DNA from: an uncultured Clostridia bacterium
GTDB lineage: Bacteria; Bacillota; Clostridia; Christensenellales; Aristaeellaceae
Reading direction: 5' to 3'
DNA: 59,954 bases
Assembly: GCA_946408995.1 (NCBI GenBank)
Contig: CAMJUL010000013.1
Coordinates: forward strand, 1 to 59,954
A program made the translations under genes and the position numbers. Shown in pieces: positions 25,558 through 34,642 of this stretch. The notes under the pieces were generated by a model. That model had not been told where the DNA came from, did not search any database, and saw only the letters and a list, made by a program, of their open reading frames with translations. The first letter of the stretch is position 1. The number at the start of each line of letters is the position of its first letter.

Positions 25558-27954
25558 ATGAAAATATCCATGAACTGGCTGAAAAAATACACCGACATTC
25601 CCTGTGACAACGCTTCCTACGAAAGCCGCATGGTCATGAGCGGTACCGGCGTGGAGGGAATGGAGGATCTGGGCAGGGGGCTTAAAAACGTGGTGGTGGG
25701 CCGGGTGCTCACCTGCGAGGCCCATCCCAACAGCGACCATCTGCACGTGTGCAGCGTGGACGTGGGGGAGGGAAGCCCCCTGCAGATCGTCTGCGGCGCT
25801 CCCAATGTGGAGGCGGGCATCCTGGTGCCGGTGGCCAAGGTCGGGGCGGAGCTGCCCGGCGGCCACACCATCGGCAAAAGCAGGCTGCGGGGCGTAGAGT
25901 CCCAGGGCATGCTCTGCTCCGGGGATGAGATCGGCGTGCCGGTGGAACTGTACCCCTCCGTGGGCAGCGAGGGCCTTCTGATCTTCCGGGAGGAGTATCC
26001 CCTGGGAACGGATGTACGGGAAATTTTCGGCCTTAACGACACCGTGGTGGATTTTGAGATCCTGGCCAACCGGCCGGACTGCCTGAGCGCCTGGGGCATT
26101 GCCCGGGAGACGGCCGCGGCCCTGGATACGCCCCTTCGCCTGCCGGAGGTGCGCGTCCGGGAGGACGGGGACGGCGACATCCGGGAGTACGTGGACATCC
26201 GCGTGGAGGACAGCGGCCTTTGTCCCCGCTACGCCGCCCGGGTCATCAAAAACGTCCGGGTCGCCCCGAGCCCCCTGTGGCTCAGGCAGATTCTTTACGC
26301 GGCCGGTATGCGCTCCATCAACAACGTGGTGGACATCACCAACCTTGTCATGCTGGAAACCGGCCATCCCATGCACGCCTTTGACCTGGACAAGGTAAAG
26401 GAGCACAAGATCATCGTCCGCCGGACCACGCCGGAAGAGGGGCTGACCACCCTGGACGGGAAAACCTACCGGATGACCGGAAACGAATTGGCCATCTGCG
26501 ACGTGGACGGGCCGACGGGCCTTGCGGGCGTCATGGGCGGCGAGGAGAGCGAAATCACCGAGGCCACCCGTACCGTCATGTTCGAGTGCGCCTCCTTTGA
26601 CCGCACCAGCATCCGCCTGACCACCCGCCGCCTGGGCTTCAGGACCGAGGCCAGCGGCCGGTTTGAGCGGGGGGTCAGCCCCCGTACGGTGGGGACCGCC
26701 CTGGAGCGGGCCTGCCAGATGGTGAACGAACTGGACGCGGGGGACGTGGTGCCGGGCGTCATCGACCTGTATCCCGATCCGCTGCCAAAGGTCCAGGTGG
26801 ACGCGCCGGTGGACTACATCTGCCGGCGGACCGGCGTCGCCCTTTCCGGGGAGGAGATGGCCGCCCTGCTGAAAAAGCTGCAGTTCGGCGTCACCCTGGA
26901 GGACGGGGTCCTTCACTGCGAGGTGCCCGATTTCCGCCAGGACGTGGAGGGCAAGCACGACATCTGCGAGGAAGTGCTCCGCATGGCCGGCTACGACAGG
27001 ATCCCCTCCACCCGCCTGAAGGGGGAGACCACCCAGGGCGGCCTGAATGTGAAGCTCCGCCGCCACACCCAGGTGCAGGATCTGCTGACGGGCATGGGTT
27101 TTTATGAGACCATGACCTATTCCTTTATTTCACAGAAAGTCCTGGATCAACTGTGCATGGACGAAAACGACCCCAGAAGGAAGCCGGTGCAGATCCGCAA
27201 TCCGTTGGGGGAGGATACCGCCTGTCTGCGCACCACCCTGCTGCCGGGCCTGATGAAGACCATGAGCGGCAACCAGCGGGCCGGGAACGAGCGCGGACGC
27301 GTATACGAGCTGGGCAATGCCTATGACCCGGTGGAAAAAACGGACGAGGGCCTTCCCGTGGAACGGGACACCCTGGCCCTGGGCCTCTGGGGCGCCGGAT
27401 GCGATTTCTATACCATCCGCGGCGTGGCCGAAGCGCTCCTTGACAGGCTGGGCGTGAAATATACCATCGTAAACGCGCGGGAGAACGCCCTCCATCCCGG
27501 CCGGCGCTGCGCCCTTGCGAGCGCTGACGGGCAGACGCTGTGCGTCCTTGGACAGATGCATCCGGATACGGCGGAAGCCTTTGAGATGGACCGGGGAAGC
27601 TATGTCTGTGAAATGGACCTGGACAAGGTCTTCGCTGCCGCCCGTCCCATGGGGCATACCGTGCCTATCGCCCGGTTCCCCGCGGTGGAAAGGGACCTGG
27701 CGCTGGTGATGGACGAGGACAGGCAGCTGGGTCCGGTGATGGCCCACATGAAGGCGGCCTGCGGCGACTGCCTGGAGGAGATCCGCCTGTTCGACGTGTT
27801 CCGCGGGATCCAGGTGGGACCGGGCAGAAAGTCCGCGGCCTTCAACCTGATCCTGCGTTCGCCGGATCATACCCTGACGGAGGAAGAGATCAACGCCCTG
27901 GTGAAGAAGGCACTGGACGCGGCGGCGGCGGACGGCGCCGTGCTGCGCCTGTAA
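25558..27954 (+). CDS. pheT: Phenylalanine-tRNA ligase beta subunit
   Basis: PheT binds tRNA(Phe) and carries the editing site. The 798-residue product begins MKISMNWLKKYTDIP. Domains in order are: a tRNA-binding OB domain (about 40-150, with HPNSDHLHVC and VCGAPNV), the B3/B4 editing domain (about 210-390, ending near RFERGVSP), B5 (about 405-475), a catalytic-like core (about 490-690), and the C-terminal anticodon-binding FDX-ACB domain (about 705-798, starting FPAVERDLALVMDED). Length and order are standard. It is coexpressed with pheS under T-box control. Confidence 0.97.
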   Translation: MKISMNWLKKYTDIPCDNASYESRMVMSGTGVEGMEDLGRGLKNVVVGRVLTCEAHPNSDHLHVCSVDVGEGSPLQIVCGAPNVEAGILVPVAKVGAELPGGHTIGKSRLRGVESQGMLCSGDEIGVPVELYPSVGSEGLLIFREEYPLGTDVREIFGLNDTVVDFEILANRPDCLSAWGIARETAAALDTPLRLPEVRVREDGDGDIREYVDIRVEDSGLCPRYAARVIKNVRVAPSPLWLRQILYAAGMRSINNVVDITNLVMLETGHPMHAFDLDKVKEHKIIVRRTTPEEGLTTLDGKTYRMTGNELAICDVDGPTGLAGVMGGEESEITEATRTVMFECASFDRTSIRLTTRRLGFRTEASGRFERGVSPRTVGTALERACQMVNELDAGDVVPGVIDLYPDPLPKVQVDAPVDYICRRTGVALSGEEMAALLKKLQFGVTLEDGVLHCEVPDFRQDVEGKHDICEEVLRMAGYDRIPSTRLKGETTQGGLNVKLRRHTQVQDLLTGMGFYETMTYSFISQKVLDQLCMDENDPRRKPVQIRNPLGEDTACLRTTLLPGLMKTMSGNQRAGNERGRVYELGNAYDPVEKTDEGLPVERDTLALGLWGAGCDFYTIRGVAEALLDRLGVKYTIVNARENALHPGRRCALASADGQTLCVLGQMHPDTAEAFEMDRGSYVCEMDLDKVFAAARPMGHTVPIARFPAVERDLALVMDEDRQLGPVMAHMKAACGDCLEEIRLFDVFRGIQVGPGRKSAAFNLILRSPDHTLTEEEINALVKKALDAAAADGAVLRL

Positions 27955-27970
27955 AGGGCTTTTTGGCGGA

Positions 27971-28023
27971 AGGGAACGCCTGCGCTCCCCGCCATGCGGC
28001 GGGAAGGGGGCGTTCCCTTTTGT
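27971..28023 (+). terminator. Terminator after pheT
   Basis: AGGGAACGCC (27971-27980) pairs with GGCGTTCCCT (28009-28018), an inner CCCCGCC/GGCGGG hairpin lies between them, and TTTTGTT follows. Confidence 0.8.
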
Positions 28024-28049
28024 TCATCGGCAGAAGGGAGGGAAATACC

Positions 28050-28889
28050 ATGCTGCAGAATGCCGGCGGCGTTCCGTTTTCCATTCGGGAGGAGACGGAT
28101 CTTTCCTGGCTGGCCCCCTACGGCCGTGTGGAACAGGTCTGGGACGGGCTGACAAGCGGCAACCTGGTGTTCCGGGTGGACGGGCCTTACGGCAAAATGA
28201 AGGTCAAGTATGCCGGCGCCAGGCCCCTGAATTATTCCGGCCGGCCCGAAGACGCGGCGGACCGCCTCCGGGAGGCGGTGCAGAAATACATGTTCCGCCA
28301 CCGGGCCATCCCGGAACTTCTGACCTGCGGGGAGGTCAACGACGGGAGGGGCTTCGCGGCCTTTTACCGCTGGATCGAGGGAGAATCCCTGCACCCCTAT
28401 CCGCCCAGCGAGCGGAACTGGGAGGCGCTCCGCCGTCAGGTGCCGCTGACGCTGCTGACCATGATGGACGACCTGATCGACCTGCACTGCATGCTGGCCG
28501 CCCACGGGTACGCCGCGGGCAATTTTCAGGACAGCAACCTGATTTTCGACCCCGTCCGGGGGACGCTCCGGCTGTGTTCCATCGACGGGTACCTGCATAT
28601 GCCCTATATCAACCGCAGCGGGCGGCTTCACGGCTCGCCCAAGTTCATGGCGCCGGAGGAATACCTGAAAGGGTCGGCCATCGACGAAAGGACCACCGTC
28701 TACAACCTGGGCATGCTCGCCTTCCTGATCTTTGGGGAGAGGGACCTGAGGCCGGAGACCTGGCGGGCCTCCGGGGGGCTGTATCAGATCGCCCTGAGGT
28801 GCGTTGAGGAGAATCCCGACGCCCGCTGGCCCAGCCTTCAGGCGCTGCAGAGCGTGTGGCGGGCCCAGGTGGGAAGGGAAATGCTTTAA
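28050..28889 (+). CDS. Protein-kinase-fold protein with altered catalytic loop (possible pseudokinase)
   Basis: This 279-residue protein resembles a small Ser/Thr-kinase-like family of Firmicutes. C-lobe landmarks are present: an IDGY segment at the DFG position (about 178-181), PYINRSGRLHGSPKFMAPEE (APE region, about 185-204), and AIDERTTVYNLGMLAFLIFG. The catalytic loop reads GYAAGNFQDSN (153-163), so Asn158 stands where the catalytic Asp is expected. The N-lobe shows KMKVKYAGARPL with a possible ATP lysine. It may phosphorylate poorly or act only by binding. AGAAGGGAGGG precedes the ATG at 28050. The Sua5-type gene follows after 26 bp, perhaps in the same transcript. Confidence 0.65.
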   Translation: MLQNAGGVPFSIREETDLSWLAPYGRVEQVWDGLTSGNLVFRVDGPYGKMKVKYAGARPLNYSGRPEDAADRLREAVQKYMFRHRAIPELLTCGEVNDGRGFAAFYRWIEGESLHPYPPSERNWEALRRQVPLTLLTMMDDLIDLHCMLAAHGYAAGNFQDSNLIFDPVRGTLRLCSIDGYLHMPYINRSGRLHGSPKFMAPEEYLKGSAIDERTTVYNLGMLAFLIFGERDLRPETWRASGGLYQIALRCVEENPDARWPSLQALQSVWRAQVGREML

Positions 28890-28915
28890 AAAGCGGACGA
28901 AAAGAGGAGGAACGC

Positions 28916-29944
28916 ATGGAAACACTGCTGTGCCCGGCGGACCGGGAAGGCATCGCGCTTGGGGGACGGCTGCTTCGGGCGGGGGAACTGGTGGGTTTTC
29001 CCACGGAGACCGTATACGGCCTCGGGGGCGACGCCCTGAACGGGGAGGCGGTCCGGAACATTTTCAAGGCCAAGGGACGGCCGGCGGACAACCCGCTGAT
29101 CGTCCACGTGACGGACGAAACGGGCCTGGAGGGCCTGTGCCTGCCAAACGATACGGCCCGGGCGCTGATGAAACGCTTCTGGCCCGGTCCGCTGACCCTG
29201 CTGATGAAAAAGACGGACCGCGTTCCGGACGTGACCACGGCGGGCCTTCCCACGGTGGCCGTGCGGTGCCCGGCACATCCGGCCGCCCGGGCGCTGATTG
29301 CGGCCGCGGGGGTTCCCGTGGCGGCGCCCAGCGGCAACCTGTCCGGACGGCCCAGTCCCACCACCGCCCGGCACATGCTGGAGGATATGGACGGGCGCAT
29401 CCCGCTGATCCTGGACGGGGGGCCCTGCAGCGTGGGGGTGGAATCCACCGTTGTGGACGTGACGGGCGATGTCCCGGTCATTTTCCGTCCGGGCGGCGTT
29501 ACCCGGGAGGAGATCGCCGCCGCCGTGGGGGCGTGCCTTGTGGCAGACAGCGTTATGCGCCCCCTGAAGGAAGGCGAGGCAGCCCCCTCCCCCGGCATGC
29601 GCCACCGGCATTACGCCCCCAAAGGGCAGATGACCGTGGTGGAGGGCGCGGACGGGGAAAAGGTGGTCCGCAGGCTGAAGGAGCTTTACGACGCGTATGG
29701 CGGCAGGGCCTGCATCCTTTGCCACCGGGACCATCTGACCGCCTTCGGGGACCGGCGAGTCATGGACCTGGGGGACACGGCGGAGGAGAGCGCCCGGGTA
29801 CTGTTTGCCCTGCTGAGGGAAATGGACGGGGAGCGCATCGACCGCATCCTCTGCGAGGGCTGGAAGGAGGAGGGCGTGGGCCTTGCGGTGATGAACCGCA
29901 TGGCCCGGGCGGCCGCCTTTGACATCGAGCGTCTGGAGGCGTAA
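28916..29944 (+). CDS. Threonylcarbamoyl-AMP synthase, Sua5 type
   Basis: This enzyme makes threonylcarbamoyl-AMP from threonine, bicarbonate and ATP for t6A37 modification of tRNAs reading ANN codons. The 342-residue product has an N-terminal YrdC domain (about 10-200: VGFPTETVYGLGGDAL, IFKAKGRPADNPLIVHV, APSGNLSGRPSPT, ILDGGPCSVGVESTVVD) and a C-terminal Sua5 domain (about 235-342) joined by a SPGMRHRHYAPK linker. This is the long Sua5 form rather than the short TsaC form. GAGGAGG lies close to the ATG at 28916. Confidence 0.94.
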   Translation: METLLCPADREGIALGGRLLRAGELVGFPTETVYGLGGDALNGEAVRNIFKAKGRPADNPLIVHVTDETGLEGLCLPNDTARALMKRFWPGPLTLLMKKTDRVPDVTTAGLPTVAVRCPAHPAARALIAAAGVPVAAPSGNLSGRPSPTTARHMLEDMDGRIPLILDGGPCSVGVESTVVDVTGDVPVIFRPGGVTREEIAAAVGACLVADSVMRPLKEGEAAPSPGMRHRHYAPKGQMTVVEGADGEKVVRRLKELYDAYGGRACILCHRDHLTAFGDRRVMDLGDTAEESARVLFALLREMDGERIDRILCEGWKEEGVGLAVMNRMARAAAFDIERLEA

Positions 29945-30011
29945 AAATCCAATCAAACGGACGGAGGCCGTCTCTTTGTGAGGCGGCCTCCGTTCATTTG
30001 ATTGGATTTTT
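29943..30011. terminator. Bidirectional terminator between the Sua5 gene and lacZ
   Basis: AAAAATCCAATCAAA pairs with TTTGATTGGATTTTT. The inner arms ACGGAGGCCG and CGGCCTCCGT surround a 13-nt loop. The poly-T and poly-A flanks serve both convergent genes. Confidence 0.9.
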
Positions 30012-33000
30012 TCAGATCGTGTACACCCGGAACCGGAGGAGATAGGGCCGGTCGGAGGGATAGGTGTATTCCTCAAGCACCGGCGCCCCCCAGGAATCGT
30101 CCCCGCCGACGCCCCTGCGGAAGGCGGCCACGTCCAGCACGGTGTGGTTGACGATGCCGGGAAGCTCCTCGGGATGATGGCAGGCGGTCAGTTCTTCCGG
30201 CAGATAGGGGCTGACGCTGACCTCAAGGGGCGCGTCCACCGCCTCCAAACGCAGGCCGTGGCCATCGTCGTCTGTGACTTCCAGCCAGCGGACGCCGTAG
30301 CGGCTGCCGCTTTCCTGGGGCCGGCAGTAGCGGGTATAGCCCTCCGACGCCTCATAGCGCCAGATGCCGGGCAGGGCGCCGGTATGGCGGTCAAAATAGG
30401 CCTCGTCGGGCCCAAGGCCGTAATAGCGCACCCGGTGATAGCGTTTGTCCAGTTCAAAGCTGATCCCGAGGGCAGCAAGGTCGCATTGCCCCGGGACGCC
30501 GGGGAAGGAAAGTTCGGCCAGCATGGAGTTGGTGCTTTGGAACCGGTAGGCAAGGGTCACCTCCGCCCCCGGAAGCAGCGGGTCCGAATAGGCGTAGCGC
30601 AGGCTCTTTTCCCCGTTTTCGTCCGCTGTGTGGGGCCCCTCCACCCGGGCATACCGGCTGAACAGGTGCCAGATGCCCTCCCGGAGGGCATAGCCGTTGC
30701 CGTGGTCGTTGTCCGTGGGGGCCCGGAACAGGCTCAGCCGGGGCTTGTCCAGCAGGGTCTCCCTGCCCGCGGCGTCTTTGAGGGAGCAGAGCCCCGCGCC
30801 CCGGCCGCGGGTGAAGAGGGCGTGGAATTCCGGGGTGTGCATGCCCAGGTTGAAGTCCCCCTCCGTCCAGGGGGCGGCAGGGCCGGGCGTAAAGGCGGGC
30901 AGCGCCTCCCGGAGGCAGGCGTATCCGTCGGCAAGACAGGTGCCGGCGCTCAAAAGCGGACTGTCTTTGGAAAGACAGAGCCTGCAGACCAGCATCAGTT
31001 CCGTCCTGCCCTCCGGAAGGGTCATTTCAAGCGGCAGCGTCCGGGCTTCTCCGGGCTGGATGGGGGGCAGGGGCAGACGGCCCTCCTGACGGGGGACGCC
31101 GTCCTCGAGCAGCTGCCAGACAAGGCACAGATCGTCAAGCGGGGCGAACAGGCGCAGGTTCTCGATCCTTACCCCGTCCTTTGCGGGCAGCACCTCGGCG
31201 TACTGGAAAACATGCCGGATCTCCTGCACCTTGGGGGTCAGGCTGCGGTCCCCCAGCAGGATGCCGTTGGTGTTGAAGTTGTTGTCGTTGGGCCGGTCGC
31301 CCCAGTCCCCGCCGTAGCTGAGGCGCACCCGCCCGTCCGGCAGGGTCTGCCGGAGGCCCTGGTCCACGTAATCCCAGATAAACCCGCCCTGATACAGGGG
31401 GTATTCCTTCTCAAGGGCCCGGTACAGGTGCATGCCGCCGCAGGAATTGCCCATGGCGTGGGTGTATTCGCAGTTCATAAAGGGCTTGTCCGGATGCCCG
31501 TCCAGGTAGGCCCGGATGTCCTTCACCTTGGCGTACATGCGGCTGTGGACGTCGGTGGTGTCCGGATAGCGGGGGTCGTTGCACACCCCCTCGTAATGCA
31601 CGAGCCGGGAGGGATCCCGGGTGCGGAAATAATTGGAGAGGGCGTACAGGTCCGCGCCGCCGAAGGATTCGTTGCCGCAGGACCAGAGCAGCACGCAGGG
31701 GTGGTTCTTGTCCCTTTCCAGCATGGAGGCGCCCCGGTCCAATACCGCCCCGAGCCACTCCTTTCGGTCCCCGGGCACCACACGGTCCATGTCAAAGGGG
31801 GAGCGGGCCCAGGAACCGTGGGACTCGATGTTGGTTTCGTCGATCACATAAAAGCCGTACCGGTCGCACAGGCGGTAGAACAGGGGATCGTTGGGGTAGT
31901 GGCAGGTGCGGATGGCGTTGACGTTCATGGCCTTGAGGATCCGCATGTCCTCCAGCATCACGTTAAGGGGCACGCAGCGGCCCCGGTCGCAGTCAAATTC
32001 GTGGCGGTTGACCCCGTGAAAGACCAACCGTTTGCCGTTCAGGGTCATCACGCGGTCCCGCATCTCAAAACGGCGGATGCCGACACAGGTGCGGCTGACC
32101 TCCAGGACCCCCGTCTCGTCGGAGAGCTCCACCGTCAGGGTATACAGGGAGGGGGTCTCGGCGCTCCACAGGGCGGGGGCGTCCACCGGGAAGGAAACGC
32201 GCAGGGTCTCCCCGGCGGGCAGGGAGGTTTCCCCGGCGGCGGTCCCGTCAGGGGCGGTCAGAAGACAGCGGACCGTGCCCCGGGGGCGCTCCAGCTCCAG
32301 GTCCGCCTCCACGCGGGCATGGGTGAAGGTTTCATCCAGGGGCGTGTGGACGAACAGGTCCCGCAGGTGGCATTTCCCCTCAAACTGCAAGGTCACGTCC
32401 CTGTGGATGCCGGAGAAGCGCCAGAAATCCTGATCCTCCATCCAGGTGCCGGTGCAGCGCTTGAAAACGCGGGCCGCGATACGGTTCTCGCCGGTGCGGA
32501 CCGCCTGCGTGACGTCAAAGCGGTGGGGGGTAAAGGAATCCTCGGCGTAACCGATGAAGACGCCGTTGACCCACAGGGCCAGGGCGGCCTCCGCCGCGCC
32601 AAAGCACAGGACGATCCGCCCGCAGTCCCTGTCCGCCTCCGAGAGGGAAAAGGTGCGGATACAGGTGACCGTGGGGTTGTAGGTCTCCGAGACCTGCGGG
32701 GGCACGAGCGCTTCCATGCCGTCCCAGGGGTACATGACGTTGACGTAATGGGGCGGATCCCATTCCGGGTTCTCCAGCTGGAATTCACAGGGGACGTGAA
32801 TCTCCCGGAGGGTGCCGTCCCATTGCCCGCTTTTGAGCAGTTCGTCCGGCGCGTCCTTGGGGCAAATCGCGAAATGGGCCTTCCAGGTGCCGTTCAGGGA
32901 ACGGACGCGGGAGGACACCCCCGCGTCGGCCTCCTCCATGGAGGCGTACAGATCATGGTCGGAGCAGGCCTTGAGACGGCGGACGCTGAAAACCTCCGGG

Positions 33001-33044
33001 TCGGAAAGCCAGGCGGCGGAAAAGGGCTTCGCTTCGGTATCCAT
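30012..33044 (-). CDS. lacZ: Beta-galactosidase, glycoside hydrolase family 2 (LacZ type)
   Basis: The 1010-residue cytoplasmic enzyme hydrolyses terminal beta-galactosides such as lactose. Domains in order are: a sugar-binding jelly roll (about 45-220), an Ig-like domain (220-330), a TIM barrel (about 333-620), a second Ig-like domain, and the C-terminal small-chain domain (about 735-1010). The acid/base Glu459 lies in WSCGNESFGG and nucleophile Glu526 in NCEYTHAMGN. Length matches E. coli LacZ (about 1020). AAGGAGG precedes the ATG. It lies 30 bp after the MraY-like gene, so the two probably share a transcript. No lactose transporter or regulator is adjacent. Confidence 0.95.
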   Translation of the reverse strand: MDTEAKPFSAAWLSDPEVFSVRRLKACSDHDLYASMEEADAGVSSRVRSLNGTWKAHFAICPKDAPDELLKSGQWDGTLREIHVPCEFQLENPEWDPPHYVNVMYPWDGMEALVPPQVSETYNPTVTCIRTFSLSEADRDCGRIVLCFGAAEAALALWVNGVFIGYAEDSFTPHRFDVTQAVRTGENRIAARVFKRCTGTWMEDQDFWRFSGIHRDVTLQFEGKCHLRDLFVHTPLDETFTHARVEADLELERPRGTVRCLLTAPDGTAAGETSLPAGETLRVSFPVDAPALWSAETPSLYTLTVELSDETGVLEVSRTCVGIRRFEMRDRVMTLNGKRLVFHGVNRHEFDCDRGRCVPLNVMLEDMRILKAMNVNAIRTCHYPNDPLFYRLCDRYGFYVIDETNIESHGSWARSPFDMDRVVPGDRKEWLGAVLDRGASMLERDKNHPCVLLWSCGNESFGGADLYALSNYFRTRDPSRLVHYEGVCNDPRYPDTTDVHSRMYAKVKDIRAYLDGHPDKPFMNCEYTHAMGNSCGGMHLYRALEKEYPLYQGGFIWDYVDQGLRQTLPDGRVRLSYGGDWGDRPNDNNFNTNGILLGDRSLTPKVQEIRHVFQYAEVLPAKDGVRIENLRLFAPLDDLCLVWQLLEDGVPRQEGRLPLPPIQPGEARTLPLEMTLPEGRTELMLVCRLCLSKDSPLLSAGTCLADGYACLREALPAFTPGPAAPWTEGDFNLGMHTPEFHALFTRGRGAGLCSLKDAAGRETLLDKPRLSLFRAPTDNDHGNGYALREGIWHLFSRYARVEGPHTADENGEKSLRYAYSDPLLPGAEVTLAYRFQSTNSMLAELSFPGVPGQCDLAALGISFELDKRYHRVRYYGLGPDEAYFDRHTGALPGIWRYEASEGYTRYCRPQESGSRYGVRWLEVTDDDGHGLRLEAVDAPLEVSVSPYLPEELTACHHPEELPGIVNHTVLDVAAFRRGVGGDDSWGAPVLEEYTYPSDRPYLLRFRVYTI

Positions 33045-33074
33045 CGGGAAAAACCTCCTTGACGGGATGGCGGA

Positions 33075-34025
33075 TCATTTCAGCAGGGCGTACAGCAGCA
33101 GGCAGAGGACAGCCTGGACAAGGGCATAGCGGGTGACCACCTGGGGGTCGGACCAGCCCTTGTTTTTGCGCAGATGGTCATGCAGGGGGGTGAGGGTGTT
33201 TTTGAGCACGCTGATCTTAAAGAACCGTTTCAGGAAGATCTTCACAAGGCCGCTGCCCCCGTCCAGGATCATGACGGCGCACAGCGGCAGGAAGGCAAAG
33301 GGATGGCCGGACTTCATGGCCAGCACCGCGAAGAAGAAGCCCAGCATCCGGGATCCCGCGTCCCCCATCAGCATGCTGGAGGGGGAGCAGTTGTAGTACA
33401 GATAGGCCAGGACCGTGCCCCACAGCATCAGGCTGTACAGGGAATATTCCCCCAGGGCCTCCCAGAAAAGCAAGGGGAAGGCCAGCAGGATCACCGCCCC
33501 CTGGGAGGCGCACAATCCGTCCACCCCGTCGGAGCAGTTGGTCACGTTGATGGACAGCCAGATGAGGGCGGTGCCAAGCAGGGCGTACAGGACCGGGGGC
33601 AGGGAGAACTCCAGATGGAAGAAGGAGACCCGGCAGGGGTTGAAGGACACGTAGGCCGCCATAAAGAGGGCCGAGAGCACCAGGTCGATGAGGCCCTTGC
33701 GGTAATCACTCCAGGGGGTTTTGGAGGCGTCGTCCAGGTAGCCCGAGAGCATTTCCAGAAGGAGTACGCCGCAGAAGATCAGGGATTCCGCCCCGACGGG
33801 CACAAACACAAGGGACATAAGGACATAGCAGACGGCCATCACCAGGCCGACGCCCCGGAGCTTTCCGCGGGATTTTTCCCCGTCCACCGCCAGGGCCCGC
33901 CCGTGGTCCCTTGGCAGGAAGGCAAATTTGCATTTAAGGGCGAACAGCGTGACAAAAAAAGCCAGGACGGCGCCCAAAAGGGCGGCGTTGGGGGAGAAAG
34001 CCGTATTGAACAAAAGCGAAAGCAT
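33075..34025 (-). CDS. MraY/WecA-family phospho-glycosyl transferase
   Basis: This 316-residue polytopic membrane protein transfers a phospho-sugar from a UDP-sugar to undecaprenyl phosphate. It has about nine to ten hydrophobic segments. Conserved cytoplasmic loops are visible: SGYLDDASKT (catalytic Asp pair), NVTNCSDGVDGL, MLMGDAGSRMLG and PLHDHLRKNKGWSD. The last motif resembles the MraY HHH loop and favours UDP-MurNAc-pentapeptide as donor. The start is the ATG at 34025 with AAGGAGG upstream. It is not in a division/cell-wall cluster. It could be the genome's only MraY or a second, specialised copy; the window does not decide. Confidence 0.85.
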   Translation of the reverse strand: MLSLLFNTAFSPNAALLGAVLAFFVTLFALKCKFAFLPRDHGRALAVDGEKSRGKLRGVGLVMAVCYVLMSLVFVPVGAESLIFCGVLLLEMLSGYLDDASKTPWSDYRKGLIDLVLSALFMAAYVSFNPCRVSFFHLEFSLPPVLYALLGTALIWLSINVTNCSDGVDGLCASQGAVILLAFPLLFWEALGEYSLYSLMLWGTVLAYLYYNCSPSSMLMGDAGSRMLGFFFAVLAMKSGHPFAFLPLCAVMILDGGSGLVKIFLKRFFKISVLKNTLTPLHDHLRKNKGWSDPQVVTRYALVQAVLCLLLYALLK

Positions 34026-34065
34026 GGGATGTGCCTCCTTGAAAAGCGTCATTTGGTGCTTTGCT

Positions 34066-34094
34066 ATGTTAGCATATTCCCCCGGTCAAATCAA
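34066..34094 (-). promoter_or_regulatory. Candidate promoter of the mraY-like/lacZ operon
   Basis: On the minus strand, TTGATT (34089-34094), 17 bp, TAACAT (34066-34071), about 40 bp before the mraY-like start. Confidence 0.55.
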
Positions 34095-34172
34095 GCGGCA
34101 GGAAAAACCGGGGAAAGGCAGAATAGAGATACGGAACGCGAGGCCCCTGGACGGGCCGGAAAGGACGGCAGC

Positions 34173-34628
34173 ATGCTTAAAGACCCTTCAGGGGCAGCGG
34201 GGATGCCCCTTTACGTCCGCTATCACGCGGACATTCCCCCCATTGAGAAACGGGAAAACGGCGACTGGATCGACCTGTACGCGGCCGAGGATGCGGAGAT
34301 GAAATGCGGGGAATTCAAAGCCCTCTCCCTGGGGGTGTCCATGAAGCTCCCCGAGGGATATGAGGCCCACGTGGTCCCCCGGTCCTCCACCTTCCGCCGG
34401 TGGGGCGTGCTCCAGGTCAATTCCCCGGGGATCATTGACGAAAGCTACTGCGGGGACGGGGACATCTGGTATTTCCAGGCCCTGGCCATGCGGGATACGG
34501 TCATCCGCAGGGGGGATCGGATCTGCCAGTTCCGCATCGTGGAAAAGATGCCCCCTGTGCGCATCGAGACGGCGGAGCGTCTGACCGGTCCGGACCGGGG
34601 GGGCCTCGGGTCCACCGGGGACCGGTGA
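34173..34628 (+). CDS. dut: dUTP diphosphatase (trimeric dUTPase)
   Basis: dUTPase hydrolyses dUTP to dUMP and pyrophosphate, keeping uracil out of DNA. From the ATG at 34173 it has 151 residues with the five motifs of the trimeric family: DLYAAEDAEM (I), PRSST (II), GIIDESYCGDG (III, with the catalytic Asp), GDRICQFRI (IV) and GGLGSTG (V). Motif III is slightly divergent (YCGDG instead of YRGE). A GGAAAGGA RBS lies upstream. The next gene starts 14 bp after its stop. Confidence 0.93.
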   Translation: MLKDPSGAAGMPLYVRYHADIPPIEKRENGDWIDLYAAEDAEMKCGEFKALSLGVSMKLPEGYEAHVVPRSSTFRRWGVLQVNSPGIIDESYCGDGDIWYFQALAMRDTVIRRGDRICQFRIVEKMPPVRIETAERLTGPDRGGLGSTGDR

Positions 34629-34642
34629 AAGGGGGAGGAAAA

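Noticed and set aside
24361-27066. Very long open frame on the minus strand opposite pheS/pheT
   Set aside because: It mirrors the codon structure of pheST in GC-rich DNA, has no RBS or family motifs, and its residues are His/Gly/Gln-rich as in antisense shadows.
30144-33062. Long open frame on the plus strand opposite lacZ
   Set aside because: Same GC-skewed antisense effect; lacZ itself has all catalytic residues and a strong RBS.
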